Below, piece by piece: positions 7,833 to 16,936 of a DNA stretch of 64,000 nt. The DNA is from Haloglomus halophilum. Its GTDB lineage: Archaea > Halobacteriota > Halobacteria > Halobacteriales > Haloarculaceae. The stretch covers positions 2,913,149 to 2,977,148 of the forward strand of contig NZ_CP101166.1 in assembly GCF_024298885.1 (NCBI RefSeq), written 5' to 3'. Position 1 is the stretch's first letter. The number at the start of each line of letters is the position of its first letter. The translations under genes and the position numbers were made by a program. Below the pieces are notes generated by a model. It did not search any database and had not been told where the DNA came from. It saw nothing but the letters and a program-made list of their open reading frames with translations.

Positions 7833-7849
7833 CCTAATCCACGATTAGG
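7833..7849. promoter_or_regulatory. Perfect inverted repeat CCTAATC-CAC-GATTAGG
   Basis: Seven-base perfect arms separated by 3 nt in an AT-rich 160-bp gap, 38 bp upstream of ATG 7887. The 7-3-7 geometry is that of a dimeric winged-helix operator. The same geometry with different sequence occurs before tenA (61620-61636). Which regulator binds is unknown. Confidence 0.5.
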
Positions 7850-7886
7850 CACAGTATTGTAAACCGGACAGGTGCGCAACGGGGGG

Positions 7887-8270
7887 ATGATGCCCTCGTC
7901 CACGGAGTCGGAGGACTCGTCCGCGGCGGACGCGTCGCAGACGGGTAGCGACCTCGACCAGCGCCTGCTGTTCCTGGTCGGCACCGTGCTGTTCGTGGGC
8001 GGGATGGCGGCCGTCGCCGGCGTGGGGAGCGTGGGGGACCTCTCGGCCGCCGGGAGCCCCGAGACGCCGGCCGGGCCGACGCCCACGGCACCGGACGACT
8101 CGACGGCCACCCCGACTGCGACGCCCGATGACGGCGGGTCGGTCGAGACGGCGTCGCCCACGCCGACACCGACTGGAACCGCGACATCCACGCCAACGCC
8201 GACTGGAACCGCGACACCGACACCCGAAGCCACGGAGACCGACGACGGGGTCATCGTCATCGGTGGCTGA
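7887..8270 (+). CDS. Small single-TM protein with Thr/Pro-rich extracellular tail
   Basis: A 127-residue protein of unknown function. A polar Ser/Asp-rich N-terminus (residues 1-25) precedes one membrane helix (about 26-48, LLFLVGTVLFVGG) and then a low-complexity Thr/Pro tail with repeated PTPTGTAT units, ending DDGVIVIGG. The tail looks like a potential O-glycosylated stalk. The start could be ATG 7887 or ATG 7890; a GTG at 7872 is less likely. A palindrome lies just upstream. Confidence 0.55.
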   Translation: MMPSSTESEDSSAADASQTGSDLDQRLLFLVGTVLFVGGMAAVAGVGSVGDLSAAGSPETPAGPTPTAPDDSTATPTATPDDGGSVETASPTPTPTGTATSTPTPTGTATPTPEATETDDGVIVIGG

Positions 8271-8344
8271 GCGGCGTCACCAGCGGCTGATCCGGGTCGT
8301 CGAGCGAACACGGCAGTACGCCGCTGATGGCCGCCGAGGACCCG

Positions 8345-10063
8345 CTACAGGACGGTGCCGTGCTTCTTGTCGGGCAGGTCCTTCTCGATACCCTCGTAGA
8401 ACTCGAAGCGCCGCTCCAGCTGCTCGCGGAGGCTGCTCGGCGGCACCACCTCGTCGATGACCACGTCGCTGGCCATCTTCCGGACGTCGATCTCCTCGCG
8501 GAACTCCTCGCGGAGTTCGGCCTCGCGCTGGGCACGCTCCTCGGGGTCGTCGATCGCGTCGAGCTTGTTGGCGTAGACGGCGTTGATGGCCGCCTCGGGA
8601 CCCATGATGGCGATCTCGCCGGAGGGGAGCGCGATGGTCGACTCGGGGTCGTACGCCGGGCCGGACATCGCGTAGATGCCCGCCCCGTACGCCTTCCGCA
8701 GGACCACGCACTGCTTCGGGACGGTCGCGCTGGAGGTGGCGTAGATCATCTTCTTGCCCTTCTCGAGGATGCCCTCCTTCTCGACCTGCGAGCCGGCCAT
8801 GAACCCCGGCGTGTCCGTGAGGTACAGCAGCGGGATGTTGTAGGCGTCGCACTTCCAGATGAACTGTGCGGCCTTCTCGGCGGCGTCCGGGAAGATGGCG
8901 CCGGCGCGTTCGTCGGGCTGGTTGGCGACGATGCCGACCGGGCGGCCGTCGATGCGGGCGAACGCGGTGAGGATCTCGGCGCCGTAGTCGGGCTGGAGTT
9001 CGAACAGCGAGTTCCGGTCGACCACGCGGTCGGTCACCTCGCGGATGTCGTACGCCCGGTTCGGGTCCTCGGGGATGACCTCGTCGATGCCCTTCGGGGC
9101 GTACTTCGGCGGCTTCGCGTCGGCGCGAGGCGGCTGCTCGTCGCTGTTGTCGGGCAGATAGGTGACCAGCTGCGCGACGAGTTCGCGGGCGTGCTCCTCG
9201 TTCTCCGCGATGAGGTCGGCCGAGGAGGAGTACTTCGCGTGCATCTCGGCGCCGCCCAGCTCCTGCAGGTCGATGTCCTCGCCGGTGACCATCTGCACCA
9301 TCCGCGGGGAGGCGATGGCCATGGCGCTCATCCCGCGGACCATGATGGTGAAATCCGCGAACACCGGCGTGTAGGCCGCGCCCGCGATGCAGGGGCCGTA
9401 CAGCACACATATCTGGGGCACCCTCCCGGAGAGCATCGAGTGGTTGTAGTAGTACTTCCCGATGCCCTCGCGGTTGGCGAAGAAGCCCGACTGCTGGTCG
9501 ATGCGCCCCCCCGACGAGTCCATCAGGTAGAGGACGGGCCGCCCGGTCTTCAGCGCGCGCTGTTGCATCCGGAGGAACTTCTCGACGCCCTTCTCGGCCA
9601 TCGACCCCGCCTTGACGGTGAAGTCGTTGGCCATGAAGTGGAGGTCCCGCCCCTCGAACGTGGCCGCCCCCGTCAGGAGGCCGTCGGCCGGGAGCACGTC
9701 GTCGGCGTCGAACTCGGCGAACTTGCCGTCCTCGAACTTGAGTTCGCTGTCGTCGCCGGCCTCCTCGCCGAACCAGAGGTCCATGCGGTCGCGGACGAAC
9801 AGCTTGCCCTGCTCGGAGAGGCGTTCCTTGTACTTCTCCTTCCCGCCGGACTCGATCTCCTCAATCTGCTCCAGGAGCTCCCGTTCGCGCTCGGTCGGCT
9901 CCTTCCCGTCGTCGATGGGTTCGGTGACCTCGTGCGTGGCGGCCGGCTCCTCGGCGTCCCCGACGTACACCTCGACCGTGTCGCTCCCGGAGTGGCGCGA
10001 GAAGGCGTCCGCGATGGCCGCCGCCTCGTCCGCGCTGGCATCCCCGGAGATGCGTACCTTCAT
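8345..10063 (-). CDS. Acyl-CoA (probably propionyl-CoA) carboxylase carboxyltransferase subunit with extra N-terminal domain
   Basis: A 572-residue biotin-dependent carboxyltransferase, transferring carboxyl from biotin to an acyl-CoA, most likely propionyl-CoA. The N- and C-terminal crotonase-like halves are recognisable (YLMDSSGGRIDQQ, GPCIAGAAYTP in the first; TDTPGFMAGSQVE, YGAGIYAMSGPAYDP in the second). Residues 1-50 precede the conserved domain and resemble the short epsilon/PccX-type proteins of actinobacterial and haloarchaeal carboxylases (MKVRISGDAS, AAIADAFSRH), as if fused. No biotin carboxylase gene is adjacent. ATG 10063 is chosen; the frame is open 13 codons further. Confidence 0.85.
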   Translation of the reverse strand: MKVRISGDASADEAAAIADAFSRHSGSDTVEVYVGDAEEPAATHEVTEPIDDGKEPTERERELLEQIEEIESGGKEKYKERLSEQGKLFVRDRMDLWFGEEAGDDSELKFEDGKFAEFDADDVLPADGLLTGAATFEGRDLHFMANDFTVKAGSMAEKGVEKFLRMQQRALKTGRPVLYLMDSSGGRIDQQSGFFANREGIGKYYYNHSMLSGRVPQICVLYGPCIAGAAYTPVFADFTIMVRGMSAMAIASPRMVQMVTGEDIDLQELGGAEMHAKYSSSADLIAENEEHARELVAQLVTYLPDNSDEQPPRADAKPPKYAPKGIDEVIPEDPNRAYDIREVTDRVVDRNSLFELQPDYGAEILTAFARIDGRPVGIVANQPDERAGAIFPDAAEKAAQFIWKCDAYNIPLLYLTDTPGFMAGSQVEKEGILEKGKKMIYATSSATVPKQCVVLRKAYGAGIYAMSGPAYDPESTIALPSGEIAIMGPEAAINAVYANKLDAIDDPEERAQREAELREEFREEIDVRKMASDVVIDEVVPPSSLREQLERRFEFYEGIEKDLPDKKHGTVL

Positions 10064-10167
10064 GTGCCGCCCCTCATGGGGGCCGGAGAAAGGGTTTTCC
10101 ATCGTCGGGAACTCTCCCGGAATTGAGTGTTTCCGGGACCCTCCGACCGGCCCGAATCGGTCGCCGG

Positions 10168-11055
10168 TCAGTCCAGCGCGGCCTCGAGCCGCTCGATGTA
10201 CCCCGTGGACCCGACGTGGACCGGTACCCGCTGGTGGAGTTCCTCGGCCTCGACGGCGAGCAGGGATCGGCCACCGTCCGAGGAGGCCCCACCGGCCGCC
10301 TCGATGACGTACGCGATGGGCGCCCCCTCGAAGACGAGCCGGAGCTTCCCGTTCGGCGCGGACGAAAGCGCCGGGTAGGCGAAGACCCCGCCGTAGGTGA
10401 CGACCTGGTTCACGTCGGCTATCATCGCCCCGCCGTACCGGAGCTTGAGTTCGTCCTCCACCCCGTCGACGTAGGCCGCGAAGTCGTCGGGCCAGTCCGG
10501 GACCCGACCGCCGAACCCGTAGACCACGGCGTCGTCCGGGAGCGAGAGGTCGGCGGTGTCGAGTTCGAGGTCGCCGTCCGCGACGACGTACTCGCTGGCG
10601 TGGCCCTCGACGGCGAGCGCCATCGTCGTGATGGGACCGTACAGCACGTAGCCGGCCGCGACGAGGTGGTCACCCGCGGCCGGGAGTGCGGCGTCGTAGA
10701 CGCCGAAGATGGTCCCCATCGCGTTGTTGGACTTGAGGTTCGAGGAGCCGTCGAGCGGGTCGCAGGCGACGTGGTACCCCTCGTCGTCGGCGAGGCTCAT
10801 CTCCTCGCGCTCCTCGCTGGCGTAGCCGCCGACGCCGTCGATGGCGAGCAGGCGGTCCTCCAGCAGGTCGTCCGCGTAGAGGTCGGCCGCGAGCTGCTGC
10901 TCGCCGCTGGGGTTCTCGTCGGCGTCCGGGTCGTACATCCGGCGCCCGGCGAGGCCACCGCGCACGTCGGGCGCGGTCTCGGCGACCGTCTCGACGACCC
11001 GCGTGACGGTCGGGCCGGCCCGCGCGAGCGCGTGGTCCGTGTTCTGGTCGGCCAT
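10168..11055 (-). CDS. fbp: Class I fructose-1,6-bisphosphatase
   Basis: A 295-residue sugar phosphatase of gluconeogenesis. The metal-binding signature DPLDGSSN lies at residues 99-106, with an upstream acidic EE pair (SEEREE) expected for the second metal and an N-terminal region typical of class I FBPase. It hydrolyses fructose-1,6-bisphosphate to fructose-6-phosphate. It follows the aldolase gene on the same strand after only 6 bp, so the last two steps of hexose synthesis are co-transcribed. Confidence 0.93.
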   Translation of the reverse strand: MADQNTDHALARAGPTVTRVVETVAETAPDVRGGLAGRRMYDPDADENPSGEQQLAADLYADDLLEDRLLAIDGVGGYASEEREEMSLADDEGYHVACDPLDGSSNLKSNNAMGTIFGVYDAALPAAGDHLVAAGYVLYGPITTMALAVEGHASEYVVADGDLELDTADLSLPDDAVVYGFGGRVPDWPDDFAAYVDGVEDELKLRYGGAMIADVNQVVTYGGVFAYPALSSAPNGKLRLVFEGAPIAYVIEAAGGASSDGGRSLLAVEAEELHQRVPVHVGSTGYIERLEAALD

Positions 11056-11061
11056 CCGGGG

Positions 11062-11856
11062 TTACTCCGCGGCCGCCAGCGCCTCGTCCACCGTCGCCTC
11101 CTCGAAGATGACCTGCTCGAGGGCATCGAGGATGCGGTGGGGGTTCTCGCGCTGCCAGACGTTGCGGCCCACGGCCAGGCCCTTCCCGCCGGCGTCGATG
11201 GTCGCCTTCACGTCCTCGAGGAAGGCGCGGTCGGAGGTCTTCGAGCCGCCGGACATGACGACCTTCGTCGGGCCGGCCATCCGGACGGCCTGCTCCATGG
11301 CGTCCTGCGAGCCGGGGAACTTCACCTTCGCCACGTCCGCGCCGAGTTCGAGCGCCAGGCGCGCCGCGTACGCGATGGTGCCGGGCTTCGTGTCGTTCTT
11401 CAGCCCCTGGCCACGGGGGTACGACCACATGACCGTCGGGAGTTCGAACTCGCGGGCGCGCTCCTGGGCGCGGGCGAACTCCTCGGCCATCTCGATCTCG
11501 TTGTTGGAGCCGCCGTACAGCGTGAAGCCGACCGAGGAGGCGCCGACGTCGTAGGCGTAGTCGACCGAGCAGTTCACGGCCGAGTCCGGCTCGCCCATCC
11601 AGAGGTTCGACGTCCCGTTGAGCTTCATCAGCAGGTCCACGTCGTCCTCGTAGGACTCGTAGTAGGCCTCGGCGATGCCCTTCTGGACCGCGATGGACGT
11701 GACGGCCGGGTGGGTCGCGGCCTCGAAGGTCCGCTCGGGGTCCGCGCTCTCCGGAACCTCCTCGAAGTCGACCGGCCCGTGCTCGAGGCCGTGGTCGTAC
11801 GCGAGGATGAGCACCTTGCCGTCCCGGCAGAGCGGCGAGTCGTCGATGTCGATCAT
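11062..11856 (-). CDS. Class I fructose-bisphosphate aldolase (DhnA/archaeal type)
   Basis: A 264-residue TIM-barrel aldolase of the archaeal DhnA family, which joins dihydroxyacetone phosphate and glyceraldehyde-3-phosphate. Motifs: ILAYDHGLEHGP at the N-terminus, the strand DVAKVKFPGS carrying the probable Schiff-base lysine, and the phosphate-binding SGGSKTSDR loop. ATG 11856 is preferred over GTG 11865. It is the promoter-proximal gene of an fba-fbp unit; a GTAAATTC TATA-like element lies about 30 bp upstream. Confidence 0.9.
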   Translation of the reverse strand: MIDIDDSPLCRDGKVLILAYDHGLEHGPVDFEEVPESADPERTFEAATHPAVTSIAVQKGIAEAYYESYEDDVDLLMKLNGTSNLWMGEPDSAVNCSVDYAYDVGASSVGFTLYGGSNNEIEMAEEFARAQERAREFELPTVMWSYPRGQGLKNDTKPGTIAYAARLALELGADVAKVKFPGSQDAMEQAVRMAGPTKVVMSGGSKTSDRAFLEDVKATIDAGGKGLAVGRNVWQRENPHRILDALEQVIFEEATVDEALAAAE

Positions 11857-11965
11857 ACATCCCACGTTGCGAGAGTCCGGGGCAAGAATTTACCGAACGG
11901 GTCGGTGGGAGGGCCGTGCTATCGTCTGACGCAGATTCTTGTCGGTGGCGGCCCATGACCCACCT

Positions 11966-13219
11966 ATGCGGGATATCGTCGAGGAGGTTCTCGAGGGGGA
12001 AGGGGAGGCAACACCACCGGGCGAGGTACAGGACGTCCAGGTCGCCGTCGTCGGTGTCGGCGCGGCGGGCGTCGGGCGGCTGACGGGTATCGGCCGACGG
12101 CTCCGGGGCGACGCGTTCGCCGGGCAGGTCCCGACGGACGTGGACGCGGTGGGCGTGGACCTGCCGGGCGAGGAGACACAGGTCGAGGAGTGGGAGCCCA
12201 CGGCGTGGCACGTCGTGGAGTCGCTGGAACGTCCTAGCCGTGGCGGCCGCCCGCACCTCACGCTCGAGAGCGCGGGCCGGCTCCAGCGGTTCTGTGGCGA
12301 CGAACTCGCCCGGTACGACGTGCTCGTGGCGGCCGTCGACGGGACGGACCCGGCCGCCGTCACGGTCGCGGCGAACCTGGCCGCGACGTTCCGCGGCGGC
12401 ATCGCCAGTCCCGCGGTCTGTGTTCCGACCATCGAGGCCGCGAACCCACCGGCACCGCTGCTCGAGGCGGAGTCGGGCTGGCTCCCGGACACCCGCGACC
12501 GGTTCGGCCCCGACGCCGTCGTCCCCGTCGAACACGGCCGGGCGACGGAGCTGGCGCCCGGCGGGCACGACGAGCGTGGCCCGCTGGCCGGGGCCACGGA
12601 CACCACCGACGACCCCGTCGAACGGGTCGCCGAGGACGTGACCGCGGCCCTGGCCGAGGCGCTGGGCACACGGACCCAGTTCGGGAGTCTCGCCGACGAC
12701 CTCCACCGCTTTCGGGGCCGTGTCGTGGCTCACGTCGGTCGCGACGAGGAGCACCGCGCCATCGATGCCGAGGCCCTCGCCGGAGACACCCTCGCGACGC
12801 CGGTGTCGAGCGAACCGTCGGACTGGCGCGCGGGCGGGCCGGTCCTCGCGCACCTCCGGTCCCACTCGCCGAACGACGCGGCCATCGACGCAGCCATCGA
12901 CACGGCCCGGGACGCCCTCGACGAGGCTGAAGGGGAGGGGGACGGGGCGGAGGACGGCAAGGTGGACCGAGATGGGACGGAAGACGGCGAGACGGGCGAT
13001 ACCCGGGCGACGTTGTCCAGCTACCGGCTCACGGCGACGCGGACGCACGAACTGTTCCTGTTCCGCGTCGAACGACCCGACGAACCGGAGCCCGAACGGC
13101 TCCCGCACGTCGAGTTCGACGACGACGACCTCGACGACGATGACGACCTGTTCACGCGCGGCGAGGACCCGGTGACCGACGAGTTCGACACGAGTCCCGG
13201 ACTGGACGTGATACGGTGA
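11966..13219 (+). CDS. Divergent FtsZ/tubulin-like protein without the GTP-binding signature
   Basis: A 417-residue acidic protein. The order of elements resembles FtsZ: a Gly-rich first strand/turn (VAVVGVGAAGVGRL, about residues 25-38), a DVDAVGVDL strand, an ARYDVLVAAVDGTDPAAVTVAANLAA strand-helix where FtsZ has its GGGTG(S/T)G loop, then PDAVVPVE and a long helix. The tubulin signature itself is absent, so GTP hydrolysis is unlikely. A low-complexity Glu/Asp/Gly linker (about 310-345) and an acidic C-terminus follow. The resemblance is by eye only; an unrelated Rossmann-like protein is possible. Confidence 0.45.
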   Translation: MRDIVEEVLEGEGEATPPGEVQDVQVAVVGVGAAGVGRLTGIGRRLRGDAFAGQVPTDVDAVGVDLPGEETQVEEWEPTAWHVVESLERPSRGGRPHLTLESAGRLQRFCGDELARYDVLVAAVDGTDPAAVTVAANLAATFRGGIASPAVCVPTIEAANPPAPLLEAESGWLPDTRDRFGPDAVVPVEHGRATELAPGGHDERGPLAGATDTTDDPVERVAEDVTAALAEALGTRTQFGSLADDLHRFRGRVVAHVGRDEEHRAIDAEALAGDTLATPVSSEPSDWRAGGPVLAHLRSHSPNDAAIDAAIDTARDALDEAEGEGDGAEDGKVDRDGTEDGETGDTRATLSSYRLTATRTHELFLFRVERPDEPEPERLPHVEFDDDDLDDDDDLFTRGEDPVTDEFDTSPGLDVIR

Positions 13220-13268
13220 GTCACACGCCACCCCAAGACCGTTATCACCGCCCGCAGTAGCCCGCCGT

Positions 13269-13940
13269 ATGCGACTCGGGGTCATCTCCGACATCCACGC
13301 CAATCTCGTCGCGCTGGAGGCCGTGCTCGAGGACATGCCGCCCGTGGACCGGCTGGTCTGTGCGGGCGACGTGATCGGCTACAACCCCTGGCCCGCCGAG
13401 TGTGTCGACCTCGTTCGCGAGCGGTGTTCGGCGACGGTCGAGGGGAACCACGACCGGAACGCCGACACGCCGAACCGGTACTCGATGAACGAGATGGCCC
13501 ACGAGGGGCTCAAACTCGCCTCCGAGGAGCTGAACGAGGGCCAGCTGGAGTGGCTCCGGAGCCTCCCGCGGTCGGTCGACCTCGCCGACGACCGCGTCCT
13601 CATGGTCCACGACCACCCCGAACACGTCGACCAGTACGTCCGCCCCCACTCGTTCCCGAAGATGCGCCCCTACCTCGACGACCACGACGCCTGCATCCTC
13701 GGCCACACGCACGAACAGCACGAGGCGACCATCGACGGCCGCCTCATCCTCAACCCGGGGAGCGTCGGCCAGCCCCGGGACGGGGACCCGCGGGCCGCGT
13801 ACGCCGTCGTCGACACGGCCCCGGACCCGATGACCGCCCACCTGCACCGCGTGGAGTACGACATCGCCGCGGTGCAGGCGGCCTGCCGGGAGGCGGGCCT
13901 GCCGAGTCGAACCGGTGAACGGCTGGCACAGGGGCGGTAA
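13269..13940 (+). CDS. Metallophosphoesterase (YfcE/MJ0936-like)
   Basis: A 223-residue calcineurin-like phosphoesterase with every metal-binding motif: SDIH (residues 7-10), CAGDVIGYNPWP, EGNHDRN, a DHPEH His and GHTHEQ. Proteins of this group hydrolyse phosphodiesters in vitro; the cellular substrate is unknown. A GTTATCAC element about 25 bp upstream of ATG 13269 could be the promoter. Monocistronic. Confidence 0.88.
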   Translation: MRLGVISDIHANLVALEAVLEDMPPVDRLVCAGDVIGYNPWPAECVDLVRERCSATVEGNHDRNADTPNRYSMNEMAHEGLKLASEELNEGQLEWLRSLPRSVDLADDRVLMVHDHPEHVDQYVRPHSFPKMRPYLDDHDACILGHTHEQHEATIDGRLILNPGSVGQPRDGDPRAAYAVVDTAPDPMTAHLHRVEYDIAAVQAACREAGLPSRTGERLAQGR

Positions 13941-14080
13941 CGGACCAGAGACGGACAGACCATCTCCCGGACGTCGCGACGGCGCCCCTCGACCACAACC
14001 ACGGTTGCATCAGGACAAACAGCCACGAGGAGGCCGAAACCTCCGTTAGAGTCAAACGCCACCCGCCCGCAGTGGGGCAT

Positions 14081-14503
14081 ATGAGCACGGAACAGGAACC
14101 CGAGCAGCGGAACATCCGGTGCCTGGTCGCGAAGGTCGGGCTGGACGGCCACGACCGCGGCGCACACGTCATCGCGCGGGCGTTCCGGGACGCCGGCTTC
14201 GAGGTCATCTACTCCGGACTCCACAAGGCACCCGACGAGATCGTGCAGGCAGCCGTTCAGGAGGACGTCGACGTGCTGGGCATCTCCATCCTCTCGGGCG
14301 CGCACAACACGCTCGTCCCGAAGATCGTCGAGGGGCTGAAGGAGTACGGCGCCTTCGAGGACACCCTCATCATCGTCGGCGGCATCATCCCCGAGGACGA
14401 CCGGCCGGCGCTGCGGGAGGCCGGCGTCGCCGAGATCTTCGGGCCGGGCGCGTCGATGCAGGAGACCATCGACTTCGTTCGCGAGAACGCTCACGACCGG
14501 TAG
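14081..14503 (+). CDS. Methylmalonyl-CoA mutase, B12-binding (small) subunit
   Basis: A 140-residue cobalamin-binding domain. It contains DGHDRG, the DxHxxG motif whose His coordinates cobalt, plus the expected GISILSGAH and IIVGGIIP loops. With a separate large subunit, absent from this window, it would form the mutase that converts methylmalonyl-CoA to succinyl-CoA, the last step of propionyl-CoA use. meaB starts 7 bp after its stop, so the subunit and its chaperone are co-expressed. Confidence 0.92.
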   Translation: MSTEQEPEQRNIRCLVAKVGLDGHDRGAHVIARAFRDAGFEVIYSGLHKAPDEIVQAAVQEDVDVLGISILSGAHNTLVPKIVEGLKEYGAFEDTLIIVGGIIPEDDRPALREAGVAEIFGPGASMQETIDFVRENAHDR

Positions 14504-14510
14504 CCAGAGG

Positions 14511-15662
14511 ATGGGCGAACTGATAGACGACCTGCTCGACGGGCAGCACCGTGCCCTCGCGCGGGTCATCACGAAGATCGAGAACCGCTCGCCCGGCTAC
14601 CGTGACCTCGTCCGGGAGCTCCACCAGCACACCGGTCACGCCGACGTGGTCGGCATCACCGGCTCCCCTGGCGCCGGGAAGTCGACGCTCGTGGACAAGA
14701 TGGCCGCGACCTACCGCGAGCGCGGGCTCACGGTCGGCGTCATCGCCATCGACCCGTCCTCCCCGTTCACCGGTGGGGCCGTCCTGGGCGACCGCATCCG
14801 GATGGCGTCCAACGTCGGCGACATGGACGTGTTCTTCCGCTCGATGTCCGCCCGCGGGCAACTGGGTGGCGTCTCCACGGCGACGACGGACGCGGTGAAG
14901 GCACTGGACGCCTTCGGCAAGGACAAGATCATCGTCGAGACCGTCGGCGCCGGGCAGAACGAGATCGACATCGTCCGCACGGCCGATACGGTGGCGGTTC
15001 TGGTCCCGCCCTCCTCGGGCGACGACGTACAGATGCTGAAGGCCGGCATTCTCGAGATCGGCGACGTGTTCGTCGTCAACAAGGCCGACCTCGATGGGGC
15101 CGACCGGACCGTCTCCGAGCTGAAGGAGATGATAATGATGCGCGATGCCTCGCCCGCGGCCGGCACGGGCGGCTACCACGGCGCGGGCACGGACGCGACG
15201 GGCCACCACGGGCCCGACGAGGGAGGCACCGCGGGCAGCGACAGTGCCGACCCCGACCCGAGTGCCGAGATCACCGGCCCCGGCTCGGCCGGGACGCCCG
15301 GCTCCACCACCGACCAGGGCGGCCCCGTCGAGACCGACGAGGGCGAGGCGTGGGTGCCGCCGGTCGTCCAGACCGTCGCGAACACCGCCGAGGGCGTCGA
15401 GGGCTTCCTCGAGACGCTGGACGACCACCGCGACTTCCTCGAACGGACCGGACAGCTGGAAGCGAAGACCCACAAGCGCTACGCCGAGGAGATCCGCCGG
15501 CTCCTCCGCGAGGACACGCGCGCGCTGCTGGAGCGCGAACTCGAGGCACAGGGCGGCATCGACACGTTCGTCGAGGACGTGATGGCCCGCGAGACGGACC
15601 CCTACACCGTCGCCGACGAGGTGGTCCAGCCGCTCCGGGACTGCCTCGGCGAGTCGGAATAG
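14511..15662 (+). CDS. meaB: Methylmalonyl-CoA mutase chaperone GTPase MeaB
   Basis: A 383-residue G3E GTPase that loads and protects B12 in methylmalonyl-CoA mutase. Motifs: P-loop GSPGAGKST (residues 51-59), IDPSSPFTGGA (80-90), ETVGAGQNE (143-151) and the NKAD base-recognition box (190-193). Residues about 212-280 are a Gly/Ser/Asp-rich low-complexity insert that splits the conserved domain just after the NKAD region and makes the protein longer than typical MeaB (about 330). The C-terminal helical dimerisation arm is intact. Confidence 0.92.
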   Translation: MGELIDDLLDGQHRALARVITKIENRSPGYRDLVRELHQHTGHADVVGITGSPGAGKSTLVDKMAATYRERGLTVGVIAIDPSSPFTGGAVLGDRIRMASNVGDMDVFFRSMSARGQLGGVSTATTDAVKALDAFGKDKIIVETVGAGQNEIDIVRTADTVAVLVPPSSGDDVQMLKAGILEIGDVFVVNKADLDGADRTVSELKEMIMMRDASPAAGTGGYHGAGTDATGHHGPDEGGTAGSDSADPDPSAEITGPGSAGTPGSTTDQGGPVETDEGEAWVPPVVQTVANTAEGVEGFLETLDDHRDFLERTGQLEAKTHKRYAEEIRRLLREDTRALLERELEAQGGIDTFVEDVMARETDPYTVADEVVQPLRDCLGESE

Positions 15663-15689
15663 TACTCTTCTACTTCTAATTCTCGGATT

Positions 15690-15705
15690 ATTCTCGGGAG
15701 AGAAT
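15690..15705. promoter_or_regulatory. Inverted repeat ATTCTC-GGGA-GAGAAT
   Basis: Six-base perfect arms with a 4-nt loop, 28 bp after the meaB stop in an AT/pyrimidine-rich stretch. It could be a terminator for the mutase/meaB unit or an operator for the hydrolase gene 157 bp further on. A second ATTCTCGG lies just before it. Confidence 0.35.
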
Positions 15706-15861
15706 GTCCATGGGTGGGTCTCGCGGTCATAATCTACGATAACTCGATAATATCTGCCGTCGGCCGTTTCCCTTGCGGCGACGTACGAACCACCGGCCGG
15801 CGACGGCACGTGTCGCCGCGGGTCGACAGGATTTACCCGACAGGCGGCCGTCCGAACGTGT

Positions 15862-16875
15862 ATGAAACTCCGGAACGCCCTGCTGGGGGCCGCTGGTGCC
15901 GTCGGCGCGGTCGCTGGCGGGAACGCGCTCCTCCGTGGCGACGCCGACGAGCTGGAACCGCCGCTCGGCCGGCCGCTCGCGACCTACCGCTGGCGTGGCT
16001 TCGATGTGGCCTACACCGAGGCGGGCGACCCCGCCGACCCGACGCTCGTCCTGCTGCACGGGGTCAACGCCGCCGGCTCCAGCCACGAGTTCCGCTACGT
16101 CGTCGACGACCTCGCCGAGAACCACCACGTCCTCGCGCCGGACCTGCCCGGCTTCGGCCACTCCGACCGCCCGCCGCTGCTGTACTCGGCGACGCTGTAC
16201 GTCACCTTCGTCGCGGACTTCCTCCGGGATGTGGCCGAGGGGACGGTCGGCGGGGACGGCGCGGCCCCCCGCGACGAGCCGGAGCCGCCGGCGGTCGTCG
16301 CGTCCTCGCTGGTCGCCGCCTACACGGCCGCCGCCGTCGCCGAGAAGGGCGCGCCCGTCCGCCAGCTGTTCCTCGTCTCCCCGACCGCATCGGCGTTCCC
16401 CGGGCGCTCCCCGGCCATCCGGTCGCTGCTGCGCGCGCCGCTGGTCGGTGAGGCGGTCCACAACCTCATCAGCTCGGAGGCGTCCATCCGCTACTTCCTC
16501 GGTGACCACGGGTTCTCCTCGCCGGCCGCGGTCCCGGAGGAGTGGGTCGCGTACGACTACGCCACCACCCACGTCCCGGGCGCCCGCTACGCGCCGGCGT
16601 CGTTCCTCAGCGGCTTCCTCAACCTCGACGCCGACCTCGGGGCACTGCTGGGTGAGATCCGCGAGTCGGGGACGCCCGTCACGGTCTGCTGGGGCGGCGT
16701 CTCGGAGGTCACGCCCCTCTCACAGGGCCGTGAACTGGCCGAGCGCGCCGACGTGAAACTCGTCGTACTGGAGGACGCCGACCTGCTCCCGCACGGGGAG
16801 TTCCCCGAGGCCTTCCTCTCGGTGCTCCGCGGTGAACTGACGGACGGAGGCCGGGCGGTCGATGCGAGCGTCTGA
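15862..16875 (+). CDS. Alpha/beta hydrolase, probably membrane-associated
   Basis: A 337-residue alpha/beta-hydrolase-fold protein. The N-terminus ([15 protein letters not shown]) is a weak hydrophobic or anchor segment. The fold is marked by [16 protein letters not shown], an [13 protein letters not shown] strand-turn and the nucleophile elbow, which reads ASSLVAA rather than the usual GxSxG. A C-terminal acidic residue and His (LLPHGEFPE) complete a plausible triad. Substrate unknown. A related but distinct hydrolase lies at 26817-27827. Confidence 0.85.
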   Translation: MKLRNALLGAAGAVGAVAGGNALLRGDADELEPPLGRPLATYRWRGFDVAYTEAGDPADPTLVLLHGVNAAGSSHEFRYVVDDLAENHHVLAPDLPGFGHSDRPPLLYSATLYVTFVADFLRDVAEGTVGGDGAAPRDEPEPPAVVASSLVAAYTAAAVAEKGAPVRQLFLVSPTASAFPGRSPAIRSLLRAPLVGEAVHNLISSEASIRYFLGDHGFSSPAAVPEEWVAYDYATTHVPGARYAPASFLSGFLNLDADLGALLGEIRESGTPVTVCWGGVSEVTPLSQGRELAERADVKLVVLEDADLLPHGEFPEAFLSVLRGELTDGGRAVDASV

Positions 16876-16936
16876 GTGCGGATCCGGGGCTCTCGTCCCG
16901 ACGTACCGTCGTTCTCCTGTTCTCCGGTCCCCCCGT

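Noticed and set aside
10670..13336. 888-codon open frame on the minus strand.
   Set aside because: It runs antisense or out of frame to fba, fbp and the FtsZ-like gene. The composition is Arg/Pro/Gly-rich, typical of GC-rich shadow frames.
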